From JBJHBY01 sp050485745 (GTDB taxonomy: Bacteria; Pseudomonadota; Gammaproteobacteria; Pseudomonadales; CAMLJR01), in NCBI GenBank assembly GCA_050485745.1, contig JBJHBY010000066.1, forward strand, positions 1 to 15,471: a stretch of DNA of 15,471 bases, given 5' to 3'. Shown one piece after another: positions 1 to 7,570 of the stretch. The position numbers were made by a program, and so were the translations under genes. The notes beneath the pieces are model-generated. The model was not told the DNA's origin, made no database searches, and saw only the letters and a list, made by a program, of their open reading frames with translations. Position 1 is the first letter of the stretch, and each line of letters starts with the position of its first letter.

Positions 1-1280
1 GACAGAACCTGCACCGCGTCGTGATGTTCCGCGATGGCGGCGACAAGACCTCCCAGGTCGAGGCCTTCTCGGCGTTCGACAGCTCCGACCCGCGCAAGCT
101 CTGGCGCTATCTGGAGGACTATGAGGCGAAGACTGGTGGCCAGGCCCTGGCGATCCCCCACAACAGCAATCTCAGTGGTGGTCGCATGTTCGCCGCCACT
201 GACCTCGACGGTGACCTGATCACGGCGGATTACGCGCGCCAGCGTATCCGCTGGGAGCCGGTGATCGAAGTCACACAGATCAAGGGCGACAGCGAGGCGC
301 ACCCGTCACTTTCGCCGGAAGACGAATTTGCCGATTACGGCACCTGGGATGAATTCAATATCGATATGTCGCGCCCACAGGAACCGTGGATGCAGCGCCA
401 TCAGTACGCACGCCCGGCGCTGCAACTGGGTCTTGAGATCGAACAGCGCACCGGAGTGAACCCCTACCGCTTTGGTATGATCGGCAGCACCGATTCCCAT
501 ACCGGCATGGCGACGGCAGAGGACAACAACTTCTGGGGCAAGCAGCCGCGGGACATGCCCTCGCCGTTGCGCGCCTCGCTGCCATGGGGTATGCCCGCCG
601 CCGGCATGTCCAACGCCGCGCAGCTTGCCTCCGGCTATGCCGCGGTCTGGGCCACGGACAACACCCGCGAGGCCATCTTCGACGCCTTCATGCGCCGCGA
701 GGTCTACGCCACCACCGGGCCACGCATGGCGGTGCGCTTCTTCGGGGGCTGGGATTTTTCCCGGGACGACATCGACACCCCGGACGCGGCGCTGACCGGC
801 TATACGCGCGGCGTGCCCATGGGGGCACTGTTGCCGGCGAGCGACGGTGACGCGCCGCGCTTTATGGTCTGGGCGCTGAAGGATCCGGACGGCGCGAATC
901 TCGATCGTGTGCAGGTGATCAAGGGCTGGATCGATGCCAGCGGTCAGCCGCGGGAGCGCATCCACAATGTGGCCTGGTCCGGCGACCGACAAGTGGATGA
1001 GGAAGGGCGGCTGCCGCCCGTTGGCGATACCGTCGACCGGGAGCATGCGCGTTACCGCAATACCATTGGTGCCCCCGAGCTGAAGGCGGTGTGGACCGAT
1101 CCGGATTTCGATCTGGCGCAAAGGGCGTTCTACTACGTGCGCGTGCTGGAAATCCCGACCCCGCGCTGGCCGCTGTACGACCAGGTGCGCATGGGTGCGA
1201 AAATCCCCGAGGGCACGGTACTGGTCCACCAGGAGCGGGCCTATACCTCACCGATCTGGTACGAGCCCAGCGGCGATTGA
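1..1280 (+). CDS. DUF3604 domain-containing protein (C-terminal part, 5' end outside window)
   Basis: The reading frame is open from base 3, before the first ATG at 21, and reads QNLHRVVMFRDGGDK, so the true start lies upstream. About 425 residues are present, which should be the C-terminal two thirds of a DUF3604 protein. Recognisable conserved segments are IPHNSNLSGG, a Trp/Glu-rich EPVIEVTQIKGDSE stretch, and GMIGSTDSHTGMA. The histidines in PHNSN and DSHTG resemble metal ligands of PHP-like amidohydrolase-type folds; this is an inference, as the reaction of the family is not established. It ends in ...WYEPSGD with TGA, only 4 bp from the end of the convergent crotonase gene. An imperfectly terminator-like inverted repeat (AGCGCCC...GGGCGCT, 1287-1313) lies just after the stop, inside the 3' end of that neighbour. 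Family assignment is firm and function unknown. Confidence 0.88.
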   Translation, partial: QNLHRVVMFRDGGDKTSQVEAFSAFDSSDPRKLWRYLEDYEAKTGGQALAIPHNSNLSGGRMFAATDLDGDLITADYARQRIRWEPVIEVTQIKGDSEAHPSLSPEDEFADYGTWDEFNIDMSRPQEPWMQRHQYARPALQLGLEIEQRTGVNPYRFGMIGSTDSHTGMATAEDNNFWGKQPRDMPSPLRASLPWGMPAAGMSNAAQLASGYAAVWATDNTREAIFDAFMRREVYATTGPRMAVRFFGGWDFSRDDIDTPDAALTGYTRGVPMGALLPASDGDAPRFMVWALKDPDGANLDRVQVIKGWIDASGQPRERIHNVAWSGDRQVDEEGRLPPVGDTVDREHARYRNTIGAPELKAVWTDPDFDLAQRAFYYVRVLEIPTPRWPLYDQVRMGAKIPEGTVLVHQERAYTSPIWYEPSGD

Positions 1281-1284
1281 ACGG

Positions 1285-2034
1285 CTAGCGCCCCTGCCAG
1301 CGCGGTGGGCGCTTCTCGAAGAAGGCGCTGATGCCCTCGCGCACGTCCTCTGTCTGTAGCAGGCGCTCGTGGGCAGCGTGGCTGCGTTGCCAGTGTGCCT
1401 CTTCGTCCCCGGTCAGCACCGCGTTGAACAGGCTCAGGGATTCGCGCACCGCCAGGGGGGCGTTGGCGCAGACGCGCTCGGCCAGGGCGATGGCGGTGTC
1501 CAGCGCCCGCCCGGGTGCGCACAGGGTGTTGATCCAGCCGAAGGCCTCGGCCCGCTGTGCGCTGATCGGGTCGCCGGTGAGCAGCATTTCCCGCGCGATG
1601 TTGGCTGGCAGGTAATGGCCGACGCGGAACACACCACCGAAGTCCGGCATCAGGCCGCGCTTCACCTCGGGCAGGCCAAAACGGGCGTTTTCGGCGGCAA
1701 CCACCATGTCGCAGCACAGCACCAGTTCGACACCGCCACCCAGGGCCAGGCCCTCCACCGCGGCGATCAATGGCTTGCTGCGCTGGCGCTGGATCAGCCC
1801 GGCGATGCCACCGCGCGGGGTCGGCTCACCGGGGCCGACGGCGAGGTCGGCACCCGCGGAGAACACCATGTCGCCGCCGGTGAGGATGCCGCACCACAGC
1901 TCCGGGTTGTCCTCCAGTTCATTCAGTGCCGCATCCAGGCCGGCGGTGATGTCCGCATTGATGGCATTGCGCTTTTCGGGGCGGGCCAGGGTGATGATCA
2001 GGATGGGGCCTTGTCGTGTCGTTGCAACGGCCAT
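1285..2034 (-). CDS. Enoyl-CoA hydratase/isomerase (crotonase) family protein
   Basis: A 249-residue crotonase-fold protein, the usual length. Early residues read ILIITLARPEKRNAIN, typical of the first strand and helix. The oxyanion-hole segments are VFSAGADL (about 58-64) and GLALGGGVEL (about 95-104). Both catalytic glutamate positions of hydratases are kept: Glu103 in GGGVEL and Glu123 in FGLPEV. Substrates are probably acyl-CoA thioesters in the cytoplasm; chain length and exact reaction (hydratase, isomerase, other) cannot be told from sequence. I chose the ATG at 2034 (MAVATTRQGP) because the fold starts right there. An in-frame ATG at 2088 would add 18 residues of low-complexity, non-homologous-looking sequence (MVAPHTRAQS...). 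The gene is divergent from a LysR regulator about 150 bp away, a common arrangement for regulator and target. It is convergent with the DUF3604 gene. Confidence 0.9.
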   Translation of the reverse strand: MAVATTRQGPILIITLARPEKRNAINADITAGLDAALNELEDNPELWCGILTGGDMVFSAGADLAVGPGEPTPRGGIAGLIQRQRSKPLIAAVEGLALGGGVELVLCCDMVVAAENARFGLPEVKRGLMPDFGGVFRVGHYLPANIAREMLLTGDPISAQRAEAFGWINTLCAPGRALDTAIALAERVCANAPLAVRESLSLFNAVLTGDEEAHWQRSHAAHERLLQTEDVREGISAFFEKRPPRWQGR

Positions 2035-2152
2035 GCGGGTTCTCGCTGTTGAAGTGGGTGACTGCGCCCGTGTATGGGGCGCGACCATGAATGCCTGGCG
2101 TCGATTGTAAGCAGGCGCGGCCGTTTCACGCAGGCACCTTCTGGAATATCAT

Positions 2153-2170
2153 TGTTTCCCCAAAGAAACA
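2153..2170. promoter_or_regulatory. Perfect inverted repeat just upstream of the LysR gene (candidate operator)
   Basis: TGTTTC-CCCAAA-GAAACA is a perfect 6-bp-arm inverted repeat with a 6-bp spacer. It sits 15 bp before the ATG at 2186, in the space between divergent genes. A TATCAT hexamer at 2147-2152, 17 bp after a poor -35-like TTTCAC (2124-2129), directly abuts it, so the repeat would overlap the start of transcription. LysR proteins bind interrupted dyads, and autorepression from such a position is common. The site is visible; the assignment is inferred. Confidence 0.4.
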
Positions 2171-2185
2171 GAGCGCACGTTGAAG

Positions 2186-3070
2186 ATGAACCTGTTCGCG
2201 GACCTGATGGCCTTCGCCCGCGTGGTGGAGACGGGCAGTTTCACTGCGGCGGCCGCGGAGCTGGGGTTGGCCAAGTCCTCGGTCAGCAAGCAGATCGCCG
2301 CGCTGGAGAAGGCCCACGGCGTGCGTCTGGTGAATCGCACCACGCGGCAGGTCAGCATCACCGAAGAGGGGCTGCAGCTCTATGCGCACTGCCAGCGGCT
2401 GCAGGAGGAATTGCACGCCGCCAGTGAGCAATTGGCGCAGTTTTCCGATGCGGCACGGGGCAAGCTGCGGGTGAGTGCACCGCCGCTGCTTGCGGGCACC
2501 TGGCTGGCCCCCTTTCTGGCGGATTTTCTGCGCGAACACCCCGCCATCGAGCTGGAGTTGCAGCTCACCGAGCAACGCAGCGACCCGGTGCGTGACCGCT
2601 TCGACGTGTTGATCCGCATGGGCGAGCTGGCGGATTCCAGCCTCATCGGGCACCGCCTGGCTACCTTCAAACCGGTGCTGGTGGCTTCCCGGGGCTACAT
2701 CGATGCCCATGGCGCACCCCGACACCCCGAGGAACTGGCACAGCACAACTGCCTGATGTGGAGCCCGCCACGGCAGCGGCCCCTGCGCGACTGGCGCTTC
2801 TCCCGCGCCGGCGAGGAGTTGCTGGTCAGTGTGCGCGGTAACCTCGTCACCAATGACGCCCACGCGGTGAAGCAGGCCGTACTGGGCGGCGCGGGCATTG
2901 CCCTGCTGCCGAGCTACATGCTGGAGGAGGGACTGCTGCCCCTGCTGCAGGATTACGCCCAGCCCAGCCTGCCGGTGTACCTGATGTATGGTCACCGCAC
3001 GCAGATGCCGGCGCGACAGCGGGTCTTCATCGAGGCGCTGAAGCGCTTTGCGGCGAGCCGGGAGACGTAG
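2186..3070 (+). CDS. LysR family transcriptional regulator
   Basis: A 294-residue protein of standard LysR length. The N-terminal winged helix-turn-helix is clear: LFADLMAFARVVETGSFTAA, then ELGLAKSSVSKQIAALE (about 25-41) and NRTTRQVSITEEG (about 51-62). A linker helix follows, then the two-lobe effector domain starting near LRVSAPPLL and ending near LMYGHRTQMPARQRVFIEAL. The order and wording match the CrgA/DmlR-like subgroup. The ATG at 2186 is preferred; a TTG at 2180 is in frame and would add two residues, and neither has a strong ribosome-binding site. It is divergent from the crotonase gene, which is the most likely target together with its own promoter, though the effector is unknown. 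It is followed at 82 bp by an unrelated-looking operon. Confidence 0.93.
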   Translation: MNLFADLMAFARVVETGSFTAAAAELGLAKSSVSKQIAALEKAHGVRLVNRTTRQVSITEEGLQLYAHCQRLQEELHAASEQLAQFSDAARGKLRVSAPPLLAGTWLAPFLADFLREHPAIELELQLTEQRSDPVRDRFDVLIRMGELADSSLIGHRLATFKPVLVASRGYIDAHGAPRHPEELAQHNCLMWSPPRQRPLRDWRFSRAGEELLVSVRGNLVTNDAHAVKQAVLGGAGIALLPSYMLEEGLLPLLQDYAQPSLPVYLMYGHRTQMPARQRVFIEALKRFAASRET

Positions 3071-3088
3071 CGCCGTCACTTTTCCGGC

Positions 3089-3124
3089 TGCCTGCCCATT
3101 CTTGTTCTAATATCTTTGCAGGCA
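3089..3124 (+). promoter_or_regulatory. Inverted repeat bracketing a TAATAT -10-like box upstream of the dynamin-like/kinase operon
   Basis: TGCCTGC (3089-3095) and GCAGGCA (3118-3124) are perfect 7-bp inverted arms 22 bp apart. Between them lies TAATAT (3108-3113), a 5/6 match to a sigma-70 -10 box. No good -35 hexamer is found 16-18 bp upstream, so a promoter here would need an activator or be weak. The start codon of the first gene lies 28 bp after the repeat. Related arms occur at 5034-5052 and 13138-13158. Confidence 0.3.
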
Positions 3125-3151
3125 CGAGTCGATGTATGGGGAAGAGGCAAA

Positions 3152-5062
3152 ATGGACAGTCCGCTGGCGGCGGCATTCAGTCAGTTGGCCGGTGATGGCC
3201 AGAGTGCCGCAGAGGCGCTGGAGCGGGGCCAGGCGCAGGCGCCACTAACCGGGCATTTCGAGCGTCTCAGGCAGGATTTTTCTGGCGGTCATCTGACCGC
3301 AGTACTGCTGGGGCTCACCAGTGAGGCCCGCACCCGGGCGCTGAGCTGGCTGTACGGCGCAGAATACGCAGTGGTGTCGGTTGCGGTGGTTGAAAACCTC
3401 GGGCTGGTGGAGATCAGCCTCAGCGAGCGCGGTTTCAGTCTGGAACACGGTGGCGGACAGCGAGAGACCTTCGACCAGTTGGATGCCTTCCTCGATGCCA
3501 TCGTGCGCACCGAGCGTATCACACACCCCCGCACACTGGACTGGATAGAACCGGTGAAGCTGGGGTTGACCCCCAGTTCGTCGGTACGTGGCATCACGCT
3601 ATTGCTGCCGGAGCGGGTGGAGCAACTGCTGGAGAACCCGGCCCTGATGAGTCGCCTGTCCACGCGCTCCAATCTTGCCATCCTTGCAGCGCCCCTGCAT
3701 CACGAGCTTGATGACCGGGAGCGCAGTGCCATCGAGCAGTTGACCGCCAGCATGGACGGCACCTGGCCACTGATGACCGTTGATGAGCTCGCCGAGGATA
3801 TCGACATACCCCGGCAGGGCTGGTGGCAGCAGTACCGGCCAGCCCCCGTGCAGTTGCCCCCGAAACTGTTGACGACCCATGTGATGGCGGAAATGCCGCC
3901 ATTGCTCACCAGTGAGCACGAGGCAACCCGCATGGGGTTATTCATCACCCAGCAGGCCCGCCGCCTGCAGGATGCCGCTGCGGCTCTGAGCGACATGCAG
4001 GAGCAGCGCAGTCGCCAACTCGGCACGCGGGCGCGCCGGGAAGAGCGCAGGGCCCGTGAACAGGACGCCGCCGGCACAGCTCAACAGGAACGACGCCAGC
4101 ACTGGCAGACGCTGCAGCAGCGCCTGGCGGAGGAGTTGCCGCAGCTGGGCAAGCAACTGGCAGAGGTTCAGCGCAAGTCACGCAGTGCCGACAGCGAGCT
4201 CAGCCGTCAGCTCAATCAGTTTCTCGACTCCCTCAGTGACAGGGATCTGCACAAGGAGGAAGGGCACAGCAGCATCAAGCTGACGGTGTCCGAGCGCTTT
4301 CTCGACGAGCTCCGCCGTTGCGCCCGGGAGGGCTTGCGTAAACAGTTTCGGCAGCAGTCGGATTGGCTGCGCCAGGAGCTGGACACTCTGCGGGCCTCCC
4401 TCAACAACCAGATGCAGGGCCTGTGCGAGAGCGCCCCGGCGCTGCCCGCCGCCAGTCTGGAGCAGGACAAACTATGGGAAGGCGTACAGGACTTGTTTGA
4501 GGTGCAGTTGCGCTACCGTGGCGAAATGCCGCGCCGCGGCTTCTGGGATCGCCTCAAGGAGGGGCGCCAGGGGGCGATGAGTTTCATGATGATCGTCGGC
4601 CTCGGTGCCATGGCCTTCGGCGGCAATATCCGCCAGAACCCGCTGTTCGGCATCACCCTGCTGCTGATTTTTCTCGGCACTATCGTCTATACCTTTTTCC
4701 GTTGGCGCAAGGACGACGAAGAGCGTATCGGCAAGGAGCTGGACCGGGTGCGCGACGGGGTCAGCAGCGAAGTGCAGCGCCTGGTCAACGACGTGCAGCG
4801 TGAGCTGCAAAGCCAGTTCAACAGCCAGCTGGAGCAACTGCGCAAGATCTGGGGTCGTGCCTTGGAGCAGGCCATGGAGCAGGACCTGCGCGGCCGCCAG
4901 CAGGATACCGAGCGGCAGCGCGCAGCCAGTCGCGATCGCCTGCGGCTGGTGGAGCAACAACAGCGGGAGCTGGAGAGCTACCGTGCCGCCATCAGCCGCT
5001 TGCTCAATGGTTGCGATGATTTGCTCAAACAGTGCCTGCGCCAGTTGCAGGCGAGCCGTTAA
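3152..5062 (+). CDS. Predicted membrane protein resembling a dynamin-family GTPase with degenerate P-loop
   Basis: A 636-residue protein not recognised as a named family. A GTPase-like N-terminal domain is suggested by LTAVLLGLTSEARTRALSWLYG (residues 48-69): a hydrophobic strand followed by G54-x4-A59-R60-T61, which lines up with a P-loop in which Gly-Lys became Ala-Arg. A second strand at SNLAILAAPLHHELDDRE resembles the segment after the switch region, but no DxPG or NKxD motif is evident. Long charged coiled coil runs over about 260-420, a hydrophobic hairpin of two membrane segments over about 474-491 and 496-517, then another coiled coil to the end. This order (GTPase head, helical stalk, paired membrane segments, helices) is that of bacterial dynamin-like proteins; nucleotide hydrolysis is doubtful. 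The ATG at 3152 follows the purine-rich GGGGAAGAGG; an upstream in-frame TTG at 3116 lacks one. The kinase gene follows 35 bp later, so they are probably co-transcribed. Confidence 0.72.
   Translation: MDSPLAAAFSQLAGDGQSAAEALERGQAQAPLTGHFERLRQDFSGGHLTAVLLGLTSEARTRALSWLYGAEYAVVSVAVVENLGLVEISLSERGFSLEHGGGQRETFDQLDAFLDAIVRTERITHPRTLDWIEPVKLGLTPSSSVRGITLLLPERVEQLLENPALMSRLSTRSNLAILAAPLHHELDDRERSAIEQLTASMDGTWPLMTVDELAEDIDIPRQGWWQQYRPAPVQLPPKLLTTHVMAEMPPLLTSEHEATRMGLFITQQARRLQDAAAALSDMQEQRSRQLGTRARREERRAREQDAAGTAQQERRQHWQTLQQRLAEELPQLGKQLAEVQRKSRSADSELSRQLNQFLDSLSDRDLHKEEGHSSIKLTVSERFLDELRRCAREGLRKQFRQQSDWLRQELDTLRASLNNQMQGLCESAPALPAASLEQDKLWEGVQDLFEVQLRYRGEMPRRGFWDRLKEGRQGAMSFMMIVGLGAMAFGGNIRQNPLFGITLLLIFLGTIVYTFFRWRKDDEERIGKELDRVRDGVSSEVQRLVNDVQRELQSQFNSQLEQLRKIWGRALEQAMEQDLRGRQQDTERQRAASRDRLRLVEQQQRELESYRAAISRLLNGCDDLLKQCLRQLQASR
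5034..5052 (+). repeat. Inverted repeat GCCTGC-N7-GCAGGC before the kinase gene
   Basis: Perfect 6-bp arms with a 7-bp loop lie within the last codons of the dynamin-like gene, 45 bp upstream of the kinase start. It could form an RNA hairpin in the intercistronic region. The arms match the core of the repeat at 3089-3124. GC richness makes a chance match possible. Confidence 0.25.
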
Positions 5063-5097
5063 GTGCCTTCGGGCGCGATGTAGTCGGGAAGCGATGC

Positions 5098-7389
5098 ATG
5101 ACACCTGAAGATGGGCAACAACTACTGGGGATCGACAGCAGTGATCCGCAGGCACCACAGGCATCGGAAATCATCGAACAGGCCTACCAGACCCGGCGCG
5201 CCGGGTTGCAACACAAGCGAGACCAGGCTCCGACCGAGGCGGTGCAGGCCAAGCTGGATCAGGCGCTGGCAAAGCTGGAGGTGGCCCGAAATACGCTGTT
5301 GGCTGCCAGTTCGGTACCGGAGGGTAGCTCCGGTACCAGCAGTCAGGCGCCGTCCCGGTCGTCGTCCTTGTCCGGGACCAAACTGGCCGATTTGCCTCAG
5401 GCAGATGCCAGTCACACAGGTTTCGATGGCGGACAGGCCGGCGCGCAGCTCAACCTGCAGGCCGGCACGGTATTGGCCGGCCGCTACGAGATCAGGGAAC
5501 GCATCGGCGCCGGCGGCATGGGGGCGGTTTACCGCGCACTGGACAAAACCACGGGCAAGGACATCGCCGTCAAGGTGCTGCTGCCGGGGTTGATGAAAAA
5601 CGAGCGCGCCCGCGAGCGCTTCCTCGACGAGGCGCGCATCTCCCAACAGCTCAGCCACCCGAACATCGTCAACGTGTATGACGTGCAACAGGATGGCGAT
5701 TTTTTCTTTCTCACCATGGAGCTGCTGGAGGGGCAGGACCTGCGCCAGGTGATGGACAACCGGCAACTGGCGCGCCAGCCCTTCAGTCAACAGGAAATGC
5801 AAGCCCTTGCAGGGCAACTCTGCGATGCCCTGGCCTATGCCCACAAGCACACGGTGCACCGCGACCTCAAGCCGGAAAACGTGTGGCTGACCGAGGATGG
5901 CGACTACAAGTTGATGGACTTCGGCATCGCCCGGGTGCAGTCCACCAGTCAGCGCACCCAGACGGGCGCGGCGATGGGTACCGCCTACTACATGGCGCCG
6001 GAGCAGTTGAAGGGTCAGAAGAACATCGACGGCCGCGCTGACCAGTATGCCCTCGGCGTGATGCTCTACGAACTGGCCACCGGCGAGGTGCCCGCCGGCC
6101 TGATCAAGCCCCTGCGTGAGCTGCGCAAGGACCTGTCCAGGGGCTTTGCCAACACGGTAATGCGCACCCTGCACACCAATCCGGACGAGCGTTTCGCGGA
6201 TGTAAGTGCCTTCGGCCAGAGCCTGCAATCCGGCAAGGGTGGCGCCGAGCTGCAATGGCCCTGGAAAAGCCTGGGCATCGCCGCCGGGGTGCTGGTGGCG
6301 GTACTCGGCCTCGGCGGCCTTGCCGTCAGCGGTGGCTTCGGCCTTGACGGCCTGAAAGGCCTGTTGCCGATGAGTGCGGAGGAGATTGCCCAGCGCGAAG
6401 CACAGCTGTCTCGGTTGCAGGCAGAAATCAGGGTGCTCAAACAGCAACTGGAAAATAGCCGGCGCAATCTGGCCAGTGACGTGCGCGATGCCGAGCGCAA
6501 CAAGAGCAGCAATTTCGCTGTTCTTAATCACTGGCAACGGCTGACCGAAAACAGCATCTTCAGTGGTAGCACGATCGGAGAGCTGGAGGGTGCCCTGTCG
6601 ATGGCGGAAACGTTATTGCGCAGAGAGCAGTACGACCTTGCGGAAGTGACGCTCATTGAGGTGAAGGCCAGCTATGACGACCTGAACAGGGAGTTTCAGG
6701 CTGGTGAGAGACTGTTTGAGGCGGAGCAGACTGCGCAACGGGCAAATTCCGAGTGGCAAGAATACATCGGGAAATACAGTTTCCCGGGTGACAGCCCGGG
6801 CGCCGAGCAGGCAAGGCAGCAGTATGATGCGGCGCAGGCGAAAGAGCGTAGCGGCGCGCTGACGAGTGCGTTTGTCTTATATCAGCAGGCTGCGGGGGGC
6901 TGGCGGGCCGCGAAGGAAGAAGATGCCGTTGTCTCATGGGTGGACGCGCAGGAGGCGGCGTGGAAGGCTGCTGAAGAGAAGCGGAGAATGGCCGCGGCAG
7001 CCGAGGCTGCCGCCAGGCAAAGGGCAGCGGAGCAGGCTCAACGTCTTCAAACGTTGCAAAGCCTGCAGTCTCAGGAAATCCGTGTTTCAACGGAGCTTCA
7101 AAGACTGCAACGCCTGGTGCAAGAAAAACAACGCGCTGCAGACGATCGGAGTAATGAGTTCTATGCGATGCCTATGGATGATCCCAGCCGGAGGTGCATG
7201 GACAGCCGGAATGGCATTGACTGGAATTGCGCTGAGCGTCAGCAGAGAGATTGGCGAGCTCAACGAAGGCGTGCGGAATCCCGGATGGAGTCGGCCCAAA
7301 ATGAGTTGTATTCAGCCCTGGATATGGTTAACAGAGCGGCGCTCGAATTGGAGTCCGTGCAACTTCAGATCCGCGCCCTGCGGGAGTGA
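5098..7389 (+). CDS. Membrane-anchored Ser/Thr protein kinase with J-like N-terminal module and periplasmic coiled-coil tail
   Basis: A 763-residue Hanks-type kinase. Residues 5-70 are helical and read like a J-domain lacking HPD (QQLLGID, then AYQTRR...). A linker carries TKLADLPQADASHTGFDG (94-111). The catalytic domain (about 128-375) is complete: glycine loop GAGGMGAV (137-144), Lys159 in AVKV, HRDLKPEN with Asp256, DFG Asp274, GTAYYMAPE in the activation loop. A membrane segment follows (about 391-414), then an outside region with coiled coil (426-465), an FPGDSPGAEQAR segment (562-573), an Ala/Glu/Arg-rich helix (615-690) and the only two outside cysteines, 700 and 711. The cytoplasmic kinase is thus tethered to a periplasmic tail that could sense or bind partners. 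The ATG at 5098 follows GGGAAG; an in-frame ATG at 5032 overlaps the preceding gene and adds 22 unrelated residues. A paralogue begins at 14255. Sampled lines of the 3' third are near 53% GC against about 63% in the kinase part. Confidence 0.92.
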   Translation: MTPEDGQQLLGIDSSDPQAPQASEIIEQAYQTRRAGLQHKRDQAPTEAVQAKLDQALAKLEVARNTLLAASSVPEGSSGTSSQAPSRSSSLSGTKLADLPQADASHTGFDGGQAGAQLNLQAGTVLAGRYEIRERIGAGGMGAVYRALDKTTGKDIAVKVLLPGLMKNERARERFLDEARISQQLSHPNIVNVYDVQQDGDFFFLTMELLEGQDLRQVMDNRQLARQPFSQQEMQALAGQLCDALAYAHKHTVHRDLKPENVWLTEDGDYKLMDFGIARVQSTSQRTQTGAAMGTAYYMAPEQLKGQKNIDGRADQYALGVMLYELATGEVPAGLIKPLRELRKDLSRGFANTVMRTLHTNPDERFADVSAFGQSLQSGKGGAELQWPWKSLGIAAGVLVAVLGLGGLAVSGGFGLDGLKGLLPMSAEEIAQREAQLSRLQAEIRVLKQQLENSRRNLASDVRDAERNKSSNFAVLNHWQRLTENSIFSGSTIGELEGALSMAETLLRREQYDLAEVTLIEVKASYDDLNREFQAGERLFEAEQTAQRANSEWQEYIGKYSFPGDSPGAEQARQQYDAAQAKERSGALTSAFVLYQQAAGGWRAAKEEDAVVSWVDAQEAAWKAAEEKRRMAAAAEAAARQRAAEQAQRLQTLQSLQSQEIRVSTELQRLQRLVQEKQRAADDRSNEFYAMPMDDPSRRCMDSRNGIDWNCAERQQRDWRAQRRRAESRMESAQNELYSALDMVNRAALELESVQLQIRALRE

Positions 7390-7402
7390 CGAACTCTCGG
7401 GA

Positions 7403-7425
7403 AATCGCAGCACAGTGATGCGATT
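7403..7425. terminator. Hairpin AATCGCA-N9-TGCGATT after the kinase stop
   Basis: A perfect 7-bp stem with a 9-nt loop starts 13 bp after the kinase stop codon, in the space between converging genes. It is followed at 7432-7447 by a second one. There is no strong T-run, so intrinsic termination is uncertain; transcript-end protection is an alternative. Confidence 0.35.
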
Positions 7426-7431
7426 GTCGCG

Positions 7432-7447
7432 GCTTGTATAGACAAGC
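7432..7447 (+). terminator. Hairpin GCTTGT-ATAG-ACAAGC with a short downstream T4
   Basis: A perfect 6-bp stem with a 4-nt loop; TTTT occurs six bases later (7454-7457). It is positioned to end the kinase transcript. The weak stem and displaced T-run keep confidence low. Confidence 0.35.
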
Positions 7448-7502
7448 AGGTGCTTTTGATGGAGATGAACCCGAACAGCTGGATCGAACGCCGTCTGTTC
7501 CC

Positions 7503-7523
7503 TTGCCATGACTGGCATGGCAA
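7503..7523. terminator. Hairpin TTGCCATG-ACTGG-CATGGCAA in the convergent gap
   Basis: A perfect 8-bp stem with a 5-nt loop, 48 bp beyond the stop of the minus-strand lipoprotein gene (7571) and 114 bp beyond the kinase stop. It is symmetrical and so could act on either transcript. No adjoining T-run is seen on either strand. Confidence 0.35.
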
Positions 7524-7570
7524 CAATGGCCTCAAGCGCAAGTGTCAGTCCATCGATACAGCCGTCGGCC

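Noticed and set aside
306..1229. 307-codon minus-strand open frame inside the DUF3604 gene
   Set aside because: The plus strand encodes recognisable DUF3604 segments through the whole span; the antisense product has no domain features.
2126..3079. 317-codon minus-strand open frame covering the LysR gene
   Set aside because: Shadow of a clear LysR reading frame.
3064..3083. Intrinsic terminator after the LysR gene (GACG-N6-CGTC then TTTT)
   Set aside because: A 4-bp stem is too weak to support a call.
5122..6537. 471-codon minus-strand open frame across the first kinase
   Set aside because: Antisense shadow of a gene with complete kinase motifs; the second kinase shows the same kind of antisense frame (14438-15343) for the same reason.
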